From the NCBI GenBank assembly GCA_963823535.1, contig CAWGLZ010000004.1:496001-560000 (forward strand): a DNA stretch of 64,000 bases, written 5' to 3'. Below are positions 52,507 to 60,176 of the stretch, one piece after another; position 1 is the first letter of the stretch, and each line of letters begins with the position of its first letter. Below the pieces are notes generated by a model. It was not told the origin of the DNA. It worked only from the letters and a program-made list of their open reading frames with translations, and did not search any database. The position numbers were made by a program, and so were the translations under genes. Origin of the DNA: RPQJ01 sp963823535 (GTDB lineage Bacteria > Pseudomonadota > Gammaproteobacteria > Steroidobacterales > Steroidobacteraceae).

Positions 52507-53127
52507 ATGCGACTGATCCTGGTCTGCGGCCCGTGGAGCAGTGGTACGACCGTGGTCAGCGCGATGCTCGCAGAGCTGGGCGCGCGTGGACTTCCGCCGT
52601 ACCTGCGCACCAATGATCCGCTCACGGAGAACAGTTTCGAGTCACTGGCCTTCCGCGCGATGATCGGCGAGCTGATCGACGAGAACACGCTCGGCATGCG
52701 CGTCGACTGGCCAGCCGCACAGGCACGGATCACGGCGTTCCGGGAGCAGCTCGAGGCGACGATCGGCGATGCGGGCGAGCCGCTGTTCCTCAAGTACCCG
52801 TTGTCCGCAGCGCTGATACCGGAGATCTGCGCCGCCTTCTCGGCGCGCCTGGTGTGCGTGGTGAGACCCATGGCGGCGATCGAGGCGACACGCGTACGCC
52901 GCGGTTGGGCGCCACAGTTCGGTGCGGCCGGAGCGGGCGTGCTGTATCCGCGCATGTTCGAGGCGCTGATCGAGACCCGCACGCCGATGCTGATGCTGCG
53001 CTACGCGGACATCCTCGAGCAGCCCGCAGTGCAGGCCGAACAGCTCGCGCGCTTTTGCGGTCTCTCCACGGACGCCGACCGCATCGCAGCTGCGGCGTCC
53101 ATGGTACGCAGCCGGGGCACCTCGTGA
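52507..53127 (+). CDS. Sulfotransferase-like P-loop protein (first of three)
   Basis: 206 residues from ATG 52507. The N-terminal MRLILVCGPWSSGTTVVSAM resembles the 5'-phosphosulfate-binding loop of PAPS sulfotransferases. A later strand, ARLVCVVRPMAAIEATRVRR, is in the position of the 3'-phosphate-binding motif, but the usual Ser after RxP is not clear. The C-terminal LMLRYADILEQPAVQAEQLA RFCG is typical of sulfotransferase ends. Target unknown; perhaps a glycan made with the glycosyltransferase three genes on. Overlaps the next gene by 4 bp (GTGA). A GTG at 52468 is an alternative start. Confidence 0.68.
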   Translation: MRLILVCGPWSSGTTVVSAMLAELGARGLPPYLRTNDPLTENSFESLAFRAMIGELIDENTLGMRVDWPAAQARITAFREQLEATIGDAGEPLFLKYPLSAALIPEICAAFSARLVCVVRPMAAIEATRVRRGWAPQFGAAGAGVLYPRMFEALIETRTPMLMLRYADILEQPAVQAEQLARFCGLSTDADRIAAAASMVRSRGTS

Positions 53128-53855
53128 TCGAGTTCGAGACGTTCTGCTTTCTGCAGAACCACAAGACCGGATGCTCGTTCATCGAGGCCTTCCTGCGCCA
53201 GCATTGCAGCGAGGATCTCGTGCGCTACGAGAAACACCGAGCGCTGCGCACGCGTCGCGCGGGAAAGTTCCACTTCGTGGGCGTGCGCGAGCCGCTCGAC
53301 GCCTACCTGTCGCTGTTCAATTACGGGCTCGACGGTCAGGGCGAGATCTTCGCACGCCTGCAGGCCGCGGGCCTGGCGGGGAGCCATTACGCCGCCGGGA
53401 TCGATGGTTTTGCGGGCTGGCTGGATCTTCTGCTGGATCCGGAGCGCGGCGCGGCGTTCTACCCTCCCGGCTGCAAGGCCGTGGCCGGACGGGGCGGCCT
53501 CCTCACGGCGCGATTCCTCAGACTCGCGATCCCCGGCTGGGAGCAGGATCCGTCGGGCGGCTGGCGCGAACGCCTGGCGGGGCCGGACGCCGTGGACGCC
53601 GTCCTGCGCCATGAATCACTCGTGGCACAGATGCAGGCCCTGGTGGGCGGACCCTTGCGGCACGCGTTCGCGGATTCCGCGCGCGCACAGGCCTGGCTTG
53701 CGGAGGCACCCCGCGTCAACGCCTCCCGGCGCCGGGACCGGGGCGACGCGCCGCGATTGCCCACTGCGCTGCGGGCGCGGCTGGCCGAGCGCGAGCGGCT
53801 TCTCTACGATGTCTTCTATCCCGGGCATCGCCCGGATGCTGCCGAAGGCCAATGA
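53124..53855 (+). CDS. Sulfotransferase-like protein (second of three)
   Basis: 243 residues from GTG 53124, chosen for the 4-bp overlap and because FETFCFLQNHKTGCSFIEAF follows immediately. NHKTGCSF resembles the 5'-phosphosulfate loop (K-T-G-x-S/T) of carbohydrate sulfotransferases, and HFVGVREPLDAYLSLFNYGL carries the R-x-P-x3-Y/x-S 3'-phosphate motif. The middle and end have no known domain. Overlaps the third sulfotransferase gene by 4 bp (ATGA). Class assignment rests on the two PAPS motifs. Confidence 0.68.
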   Translation: MIEFETFCFLQNHKTGCSFIEAFLRQHCSEDLVRYEKHRALRTRRAGKFHFVGVREPLDAYLSLFNYGLDGQGEIFARLQAAGLAGSHYAAGIDGFAGWLDLLLDPERGAAFYPPGCKAVAGRGGLLTARFLRLAIPGWEQDPSGGWRERLAGPDAVDAVLRHESLVAQMQALVGGPLRHAFADSARAQAWLAEAPRVNASRRRDRGDAPRLPTALRARLAERERLLYDVFYPGHRPDAAEGQ

Positions 53856-54682
53856 ACCGCCCGGACACCGTGGCGACGGACCCATCCGCCCTGACGCCGG
53901 GACAACGCCTCTACCTGGCCGAATTCGATCTGCTGCCCGCCCGGGAGCCAGCCTGGCGATACCTCGTCCTGTCGCCGCAGCGCACCGGCAGCAACTACCT
54001 CTGCCGCCGGCTGTGCAACGTGCGCGGCCGCTTCGGCATGCCCAGCGAGTACCTCAACCCAGTGGCGGTGCGTCTGTTGGCGCCGCGCCTGCTGCCCGGT
54101 TACCAGGCAGACACCGTGCCGTTCGCCACCTACATGCAGGCGGTGCAGCGCGTGCGTACCAGCGCGGATGGTTGCTTCGGACTGAAGCTGCAACCGGCGC
54201 AGCTGGCGGCTGTCGCCGCGGGCGACCGGGCGCTGTTCGAGTTTGCAGCCTCATTTGATCGTATCGTGGCGCTGTCGCGGCGTGACAAGCTGGGACAGGC
54301 CATCTCCGGCACCATTGCTCAGCTCACCGGAACCTGGTTCAACGACGGCACGCCACCGGCGCTGCAGGACAAGCGCCTGTCGCAGTTGTTCCCGGCGATC
54401 GCCGCGAACCTCTCCCGCTACGTCGAGGAGGATCGCCGCATCGCAGCACTGGGCAAGGCACTCGATCGCCCGTGGCTGCGGCTCGAGTACGAGGATATCG
54501 TCGCGGACGGGCAGTCCGTGTTCGAGACCCTGGTCGATTTCCTGTCAGGCGGGGGTTGCGATCCGCTCGACGAGGCGCCCGACGTCCAGGTACCGGAACG
54601 GCCATCGACGGAGGTCGCTGAGCGGCTCCGCGCGCGCTTTCTGGATTACATCAACGGTCAGAGCACAGGAACAGGTTCATGA
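53852..54682 (+). CDS. Stf0-type sulfotransferase (third of three)
   Basis: 276 residues. YLVLSPQRTGSNYLCRRLCN (5'-phosphosulfate loop), RFGMPSEYLNP (typical of the Stf0 family), CFGLKLQPAQLAA and the 3'-phosphate motif IVALSRRDKLGQAISGTIAQ, then LTGTWF. Stf0 enzymes include trehalose 2-sulfotransferase of mycobacteria; substrates of proteobacterial members are mostly unknown. The most confident sulfotransferase of the three. Overlaps both neighbours by 4 bp (ATGA). Confidence 0.85.
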   Translation: MNRPDTVATDPSALTPGQRLYLAEFDLLPAREPAWRYLVLSPQRTGSNYLCRRLCNVRGRFGMPSEYLNPVAVRLLAPRLLPGYQADTVPFATYMQAVQRVRTSADGCFGLKLQPAQLAAVAAGDRALFEFAASFDRIVALSRRDKLGQAISGTIAQLTGTWFNDGTPPALQDKRLSQLFPAIAANLSRYVEEDRRIAALGKALDRPWLRLEYEDIVADGQSVFETLVDFLSGGGCDPLDEAPDVQVPERPSTEVAERLRARFLDYINGQSTGTGS

Positions 54683-55425
54683 GCAGCAGTTCGCCCGCGT
54701 CCCCCGCCAACCGCAAGACGAACATCGTGTTCTGCGTACCGGGGCGCTCCTTTTCATCGTCCTTCCTGGCCGGATGGACCCATACGCTCCACGACCTGCT
54801 GACGAGCGGGAAGGTCAATGTCCTGCTGAGCAACGGGTACTCGAGTTGTGTGCACTTCGCGCGGGCGAAATGCCTCGGGCTGTCGCTGGATCGCGGTCCG
54901 GTACAGAAGCCCTGGAACGGCACCGTGCAGTACGACGTGATGGTCTGGATCGACAGCGACATCGTGTTCCGGTCGAGGGACGTCATCGAACTGATCGAGG
55001 CGACAGAGCAGTACCCGGTCGTGTCGGGCATCTACATGATGGAGGACCGCAAGAGCTTCTGTGCCGTCCAGCACCGGGATACGGACTACTTCCTCCGCAA
55101 CGACTGCCAGTTCGAGTTCCTGACAGCCGAACGCATCCGCGAATGGACCGACACGAAGGGCACGCCGTTCATGCCCTGCGCCTATGTCGGCATGGGCTTT
55201 TGCGCTTTCCGCTACGGCATCTTCGAGGACCCGCGCCTGCAGTACCCGTATTTCTACTCGCCTCTGCGGAAGATCAGCACCGGGCGCGCGGACATCCCGG
55301 TGTACCAGGACCTTCCCGGGGAAGACGCCTCGCTGTTCTACAACCTCACCGAGGCCGGCATCATCCCGCACGTGATGGTGAAGACCGACCTGCGCGTCGG
55401 CCACGAGAAGTCCGCCATTCTCTAG
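54679..55425 (+). CDS. GT-A fold glycosyltransferase-like protein
   Basis: 248 residues. KTNIVFCVPGRSFSSSFLAG then a nucleotide-sugar-binding fold with the DxD motif in YDVMVWIDSDIVFRSRDVIE, VVSGIYMMEDRKSFCAVQ and a C-terminal PYFYSPLRKISTGRADIPVY. Similar in layout to glycosyltransferases annotated with family 2 or ANP1-like domains. No signal peptide or membrane helix, so cytoplasmic. Last gene of the sulfotransferase operon, overlapping Stf0 by 4 bp; probably supplies or extends the glycan that is sulfated. Confidence 0.75.
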   Translation: MSSSSPASPANRKTNIVFCVPGRSFSSSFLAGWTHTLHDLLTSGKVNVLLSNGYSSCVHFARAKCLGLSLDRGPVQKPWNGTVQYDVMVWIDSDIVFRSRDVIELIEATEQYPVVSGIYMMEDRKSFCAVQHRDTDYFLRNDCQFEFLTAERIREWTDTKGTPFMPCAYVGMGFCAFRYGIFEDPRLQYPYFYSPLRKISTGRADIPVYQDLPGEDASLFYNLTEAGIIPHVMVKTDLRVGHEKSAIL

Positions 55426-55488
55426 CGGTGGAATCTCACGTGATGGTTCCTCTTAATGTCCTGAGACGTCGCATCTAGCCGGCGCGTT

Positions 55489-57516
55489 TCAGCCGTCCGG
55501 CAGCACTACCGGCGGCGCGTCCACGAACGGGCGGATGCCGAAGTGCGGGTATATCTCGGACGGGTAATAGACCGTGCCGTTCTTGACCACCAGGCGGATG
55601 GATTTCACTGCCGCGACGTCGGCGGTCGGGTCGCCGGCCACCAGGAAGAAATCGGCCAGCTTGCCCTTGGCGATCGAGCCGAGTTGCTGGTCATTGCCCA
55701 GGTAGCGCGCCATGTCCCAGGTGGCGCGCCGGAGCACTTCGGCCGGCGTGTAGCCGATCTGCTGGAACAGCTGCAGTTCACGGTGGTAGGCGAAGGAGCC
55801 GCCCAGGTCGGTGCCCGGCACCAGCAGCACGCCGCGCTCGCGCATCATGCGCAGCGTGTCGAGGACTCTGGCGTAGGCGGCGCGGTAGGCGGCATCGTCG
55901 CCGGGCTCGGACAAGTCGAACCAGCCGCGGCGCGCGTTGCGCTGGTAGCCGATCGGCATGTGATCGAGGATGTCGAGCGCGCCTGGCGGGATCTCGCCGT
56001 CGCGGCCGAGCATGCCGGCCTCGTGGATGCCGATGGTGGGCTCGACAGCGATCCTGCGCTCGACGATGCGGCGCATCGTGGCCTGCACGCGCGGCGCGGC
56101 GAGGTCCAGGTCGACGAAGCGCTTCATGGCGGTGAAGCGCAGCAGGCTGCGGGTGTCTTCCTCCGGCGTCAGCACCCAGCCCAGCATGATCTGGTTGATG
56201 TGGGTGAGCTCGTCGTAGCCGGCGTCGATCATCTGGTCGGCATTGCCGAAGGCCGGCACGTGGCCTCCGACGCGCAGGCCCAGCCGGTGTGCCTCGGTGG
56301 CGATGGCCGGCGCCCATGCCGGGGTCATGCTGTTGTAGAGCTTGACCTGGAAGTAGCCACGCGCCGCGTACCAGCGGACCGCGTCGATCGCCGTCTCCTG
56401 GCTGTCCACCAGGATGCCGCCGTTGGCGTTGAACGGGCTCTTGCCTTCGATGAAGCCGGCGCGGGTGACGCGCGGGCCGGCAAGCACGCCGGACTCGATG
56501 CGCTGCACAAGGGTGTCGAGCACGGCATTGTTGCCGCCCATGTCGCGCACCGATGTCACGCCGGCGGCAAGGTTGAGCAGACCGTCGCCCTGGTCGAGGT
56601 GGGCGTGCATCTCGTGCATGCCCGGCACGAGGGTGCCGCCCTGGCCATCGATCACCACTTCGCCCGGAGTCATCGGGCTGTCGTTCGGCTCCACCGCACT
56701 GATGTAGCGGCCATTCAACACCACGCTGACCGGCGCCGTCAGCGCCAGCGCCTGCGGGTCGAACAGACGCACGTTGCGGATGCGAACCGGCGCGCCATAG
56801 TCGTGCGCGGTCTGCTGCTGGATGGACTCCAGGTGTTGCAGCGACAGCGTCGCGGCCAGCTCGCGCAGGCGCACGTCTTCGCTCTCGAAACCCTTGCGGA
56901 TGACGATGAAGGTGGGCGAAATCAGCGCAAACAGACGCTGCTTGTCGTCCATCAGGAAATAGTCGGGCTCCAGCGACAGACCGGTCAGGGTGTAGTCGCG
57001 CACGGTCAGCGGGCCATCGGGACCGGTGACGGTGATCGGCTCGCCGGCGCGCAGGGTGATCTCGCCGGCCGGCAACACCGCCAGCCGTCGATCGTCGTCG
57101 GCCAGCAGCGCCCGCGCATACAGTTCCAGCGCCCAGGGGCTGGCGTTCTGACCGATGTAAAGGCGCGGCTCGGCGACTTCCGCCGTGCCCGGGCCCACCG
57201 AATCGGTCCAGGTCGCCGTCGTGCCGCTTCGCTCGAAACGCTCCGCGACCTTGCCGCCGAAGGTCGTCGAGCCGTCGATCTGCCAGCGCTCGGGCAGGCC
57301 CTGTGCGTCCAGCGCGAGCGTTTCGCTGAGGGTGGGGCCGCGGCCGTTGTTCTTGTAGTCGTAGTCCACGGCAACGGTGCTGCCCTTGGCCACCACGTCC
57401 AGGTGGCCGACCTCCACGCCGCTGAAGATGACAGTGAAGTGTTCGTCCACCGGCGCGGCGCTTGCCGTCGCCGTGCACGCCAGGAGCAGTGCCGCCCATC
57501 CCGTCATCGTGCGCAT
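55489..57516 (-). CDS. Secreted amidohydrolase family protein
   Basis: 675 residues. Signal peptide (MTGWAALLLACTATASAAPV). An N-terminal beta-rich domain of about 230 residues with no known family name (HFTVIFSGVEVGHLDVVAKG). Then a metal-dependent amidohydrolase TIM barrel with VPGMHEMHAHLDQGDGLLNL (H-x-H metal ligands), GGHVPAFGNADQMIDAGYDE, THINQ, a late Asp in VLLVPGTDLGG, and the closing KGKLADFFLVAGDPTADVAA. Substrate unknown; imidazolonepropionase-like and peptidase-like relatives exist. Isolated, convergent with the sulfotransferase operon. Confidence 0.85.
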   Translation of the reverse strand: MRTMTGWAALLLACTATASAAPVDEHFTVIFSGVEVGHLDVVAKGSTVAVDYDYKNNGRGPTLSETLALDAQGLPERWQIDGSTTFGGKVAERFERSGTTATWTDSVGPGTAEVAEPRLYIGQNASPWALELYARALLADDDRRLAVLPAGEITLRAGEPITVTGPDGPLTVRDYTLTGLSLEPDYFLMDDKQRLFALISPTFIVIRKGFESEDVRLRELAATLSLQHLESIQQQTAHDYGAPVRIRNVRLFDPQALALTAPVSVVLNGRYISAVEPNDSPMTPGEVVIDGQGGTLVPGMHEMHAHLDQGDGLLNLAAGVTSVRDMGGNNAVLDTLVQRIESGVLAGPRVTRAGFIEGKSPFNANGGILVDSQETAIDAVRWYAARGYFQVKLYNSMTPAWAPAIATEAHRLGLRVGGHVPAFGNADQMIDAGYDELTHINQIMLGWVLTPEEDTRSLLRFTAMKRFVDLDLAAPRVQATMRRIVERRIAVEPTIGIHEAGMLGRDGEIPPGALDILDHMPIGYQRNARRGWFDLSEPGDDAAYRAAYARVLDTLRMMRERGVLLVPGTDLGGSFAYHRELQLFQQIGYTPAEVLRRATWDMARYLGNDQQLGSIAKGKLADFFLVAGDPTADVAAVKSIRLVVKNGTVYYPSEIYPHFGIRPFVDAPPVVLPDG

Positions 57517-57750
57517 GCCCGTCCCCTGCCTACGATCGTGGGTTCCACTGTGCGTGAGCCGCGCGCCCCGGGCAAGCGAAGGCCACGCTGCCCGGCCGTC
57601 GGCGCTGGTGTCGCCGTCGCGGGCGAGCTCGGGGTATCAAAGGGCGCTAGCATGTCGTAGATAGTGGAGTGCTCCCTGGAGGCCGGAAGGCTGCTGTGGA
57701 CGCGCTGCACCGGTGACCGTGGTGGGTCGGTTTTCAAGGCAGGCGGAATC

Positions 57751-58245
57751 GTGAATGACGCTCGACCCGGTGGGGTTGCCCGGCATGCGTTGGAAGTTCG
57801 GCAGGACGATCTGTCGGGCGAGGCGACGCGCGCACTGTTGCGGCTGCACCTCGCTGGCATGCACGCGAACTCGCCGCCCGGGAGCGTGTTCGCGCTCGAC
57901 CTTTCGGGTCTCGAGGCGCCGGAGGTCACCGTGTGGACCGCCTGGCTCGACGGCGTCGTCGTGGGCATCGGTGCGCTCAACGCGCTCGGCGATGGCTCCG
58001 GCGAGATCAAGTCCATGCGCACGCACCCAGGCTACCTCCGGCAAGGCGTGGCAGCGGGCCTTCTGGAGTACATCATCGAGGTGGCGCGAACGCGCGGCAT
58101 GACGCGACTCAGTCTGGAGACCGGGAGCGGGCCGGCGTTTGAGCCGGCCCTCGCGCTCTATCGGCGGCGGGGGTTCGTGGAGGGAGAAGCGTTCGCGCAG
58201 TACCGCCGAAGCGAGTTCAATCAGTTCCTGCACCTGGAGCTGTGA
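57751..58245 (+). CDS. GNAT family N-acetyltransferase
   Basis: 164 residues from GTG 57751, chosen because the upstream frame has no homology. The acetyl-CoA motif A is seen in KSMRTHPGYLRQGVAAGLLE (R/Q-x-x-G-x-G/A type) and the following strand-helix is RLSLETGSGPAFEPALALYR, RRGF. The overall layout resembles YsnE/YedL-type GNATs. The acetyl acceptor is unknown. Convergent with the M28 peptidase gene, 32 bp apart. Confidence 0.87.
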   Translation: MNDARPGGVARHALEVRQDDLSGEATRALLRLHLAGMHANSPPGSVFALDLSGLEAPEVTVWTAWLDGVVVGIGALNALGDGSGEIKSMRTHPGYLRQGVAAGLLEYIIEVARTRGMTRLSLETGSGPAFEPALALYRRRGFVEGEAFAQYRRSEFNQFLHLEL

Positions 58246-58277
58246 GCGCAGGGTTCACGATCCGTGCAGCCCCGCGG

Positions 58278-59921
58278 CTACTTCTCCGCCCGCGGACTAT
58301 TCGGCGCGAACGTATCGCCAAAGAAGTCCCCCTCGACCCACAGCGGCGGCGCGTCCGTATCCGCGATTGCCCGCATGATCCTGTAGTTCGCCTCGGCGAA
58401 TCGCGCACCCGCCTGCCAGTCGATCTTCTGAGAAAGATCGTCGTTGGGGCTGTGGTACGGGCCGCCGAGGAACTCCGGCCAGACCTTCTCGCCGCCGTTG
58501 GCGAAGCCGGTGACCAGGAACACGGCGGGCACCCCCTGCTTCACGAACGGATAGTGATCGGAGCGCGTGAACACGCCCTGCTCGGGCATGGGGTCGGGCG
58601 CAAGCGTCAGGTGCATCGGTGCCACCGCGCCGGCGACCAGCTTGCCGAACGAGGAGTGATTGGCGCCGAAGGCGATGACGTCGGTGAACGGATACAGCAG
58701 CAGCGGCATGTCGAGTCCGACCGCGCCGACGATCTGAGGAATGGGCACGGTGGGATGTCGCACGAAATACTCGGCGCCGATGAGCCCTTTTTCCTCGGCC
58801 GTGGTCGCGAGAAAAAGCAGCGAGCGGCGCGGCCGCGTCGGGGCTGCCGCAGCCGCGCGGGCGACTTCGAGCATGGTGGCGATGCCGGTGGCATTGTCGA
58901 GCGCCCCGTTGTTGATGCGGTCCTGGTCGGCGGGCTCCCCCGACTTGGCGATGGAGACGCCGATGTGGTCCAGGTGGGCGAGCAGCACCACGTACTCGCT
59001 CGCGAGCGCGGGGTCGGTGCCGCGCAGGACGCCGACGACATTGGGGCTGGTGACGCGCTGCGAGGTATTTTCAACCTGGATACGGATGCGCGTCTTCAAG
59101 GCGAAGCCGCGTGGCCGCGCGTTGGGCTTGTCGGCCTCGAGGCGGATCCGGGAAAGCGTGCGCGCGCTGCCCGCGAACAGCGCTTCGGCCGCGGGCCCGT
59201 TGAGGAACGCGCCCACTCGAATGCCTGGCGCATCCTGGTGCTCGCGGCCGTCGGCATCGACCCAGCCATAGTCGGGATCGTCGGCGTACCGCAACCGCCG
59301 CGTCCATGGGTCCGCCTGCTCCGACTGCAGCGTGGCCACACTCACGAAGCCGATGGCGCCGTGTCTCTGCGCGGCCTCGGCCTTGGTCGCCGCCACGTGC
59401 GCACCCTCTTCGCTGGGCATTCCCTTGGGGAAACCGCGCAGCGCCACGACGATCTTGCCCTTCACGTCGAGGCCGCGGTAATCGTCGAGCCCGAGCAGCG
59501 GGTCCTCGACGCCGTAACCCACGAAAACGAGCTGCGCCGAGACATCCTGCACGGGCTCGCGGCCGTTCATACGCACCAGCGCATTGTCGGCGTGCGCGAA
59601 CCGCGCATCGCCCTGGGGTCCGCTGATGGTCACCGAACCGCGATTGGCTCCACGACTTGTCTGTTGCAGGGTGACGCGCTGGAACCAGCTGCCGCTGTCG
59701 CCGCCGGGCTCGAGGCCGAAGGCCTGGAACTGGCTGGCCACGTATCGGGCCGCGATTTCATGGCCGCGTTTGCCGGTGTCGCGCCCTTCGAGCAGGTCGT
59801 CGGCGAGAAATTCGACGTGGGCGCGGAAGCGTTCGGGCGGAAACGCCGGCGGCGCTTCGGCCGCGGCCACGCGAAGCAGTGACAACGAGGCGATGAGCCC
59901 TGACAGGATGATCTTGCGCAT
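58278..59921 (-). CDS. Secreted M28 family zinc peptidase
   Basis: 547 residues. Signal peptide from ATG 59921 (MRKIILSGLIASLSLLRVAA, then AEA). A PA (protease-associated) insert domain (QLVFVGYGVEDPLLGLDDYR ... GKIVVALRGFP) lies inside the catalytic domain. Zinc ligands of M28: VVLLAHLDHIG, NNGALDNATGIATMLEVARA (Asp), FLATTAEEKGLIGAEYFV (Glu-Glu) and YHSPNDDLSQKIDW (His). An aminopeptidase acting in the periplasm or outside. The PA domain and length resemble aminopeptidase S / glutamate carboxypeptidase-like enzymes. Confidence 0.92.
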   Translation of the reverse strand: MRKIILSGLIASLSLLRVAAAEAPPAFPPERFRAHVEFLADDLLEGRDTGKRGHEIAARYVASQFQAFGLEPGGDSGSWFQRVTLQQTSRGANRGSVTISGPQGDARFAHADNALVRMNGREPVQDVSAQLVFVGYGVEDPLLGLDDYRGLDVKGKIVVALRGFPKGMPSEEGAHVAATKAEAAQRHGAIGFVSVATLQSEQADPWTRRLRYADDPDYGWVDADGREHQDAPGIRVGAFLNGPAAEALFAGSARTLSRIRLEADKPNARPRGFALKTRIRIQVENTSQRVTSPNVVGVLRGTDPALASEYVVLLAHLDHIGVSIAKSGEPADQDRINNGALDNATGIATMLEVARAAAAAPTRPRRSLLFLATTAEEKGLIGAEYFVRHPTVPIPQIVGAVGLDMPLLLYPFTDVIAFGANHSSFGKLVAGAVAPMHLTLAPDPMPEQGVFTRSDHYPFVKQGVPAVFLVTGFANGGEKVWPEFLGGPYHSPNDDLSQKIDWQAGARFAEANYRIMRAIADTDAPPLWVEGDFFGDTFAPNSPRAEK

Positions 59922-60176
59922 GAGCGCGGCATGATGCGCAAGCGGCTCGCCCCCGTCCAGCACGCGTCGCGCTGAGGTGCGGTGCGTTCAGGCCGAGTGT
60001 CGGGCGAGGGCGGATGAGCGGAGGCTGGGCGGGACGGGTGGGGACATTGTCGCCCAGGTGGCAGGCTGGCCGGGTGTCCTGGCGACCGCAAAGTGTCGGG
60101 CAAGGGTCGCGGGCGACAGAGACGGGGCCCGGCTGTCGGCTGTCACCGGAGGAGTAATTGCCGATAAACTCCGGCG

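Noticed and set aside
55543..57660. Plus-strand open frame of 705 codons opposite the amidohydrolase
   Set aside because: The minus strand carries a complete secreted amidohydrolase with signal peptide and metal motif; the plus frame has no recognisable domain.
58242..59882. Plus-strand open frame of 546 codons opposite the M28 peptidase
   Set aside because: Antisense shadow; M28 zinc ligands and signal peptide on the minus strand are clear.
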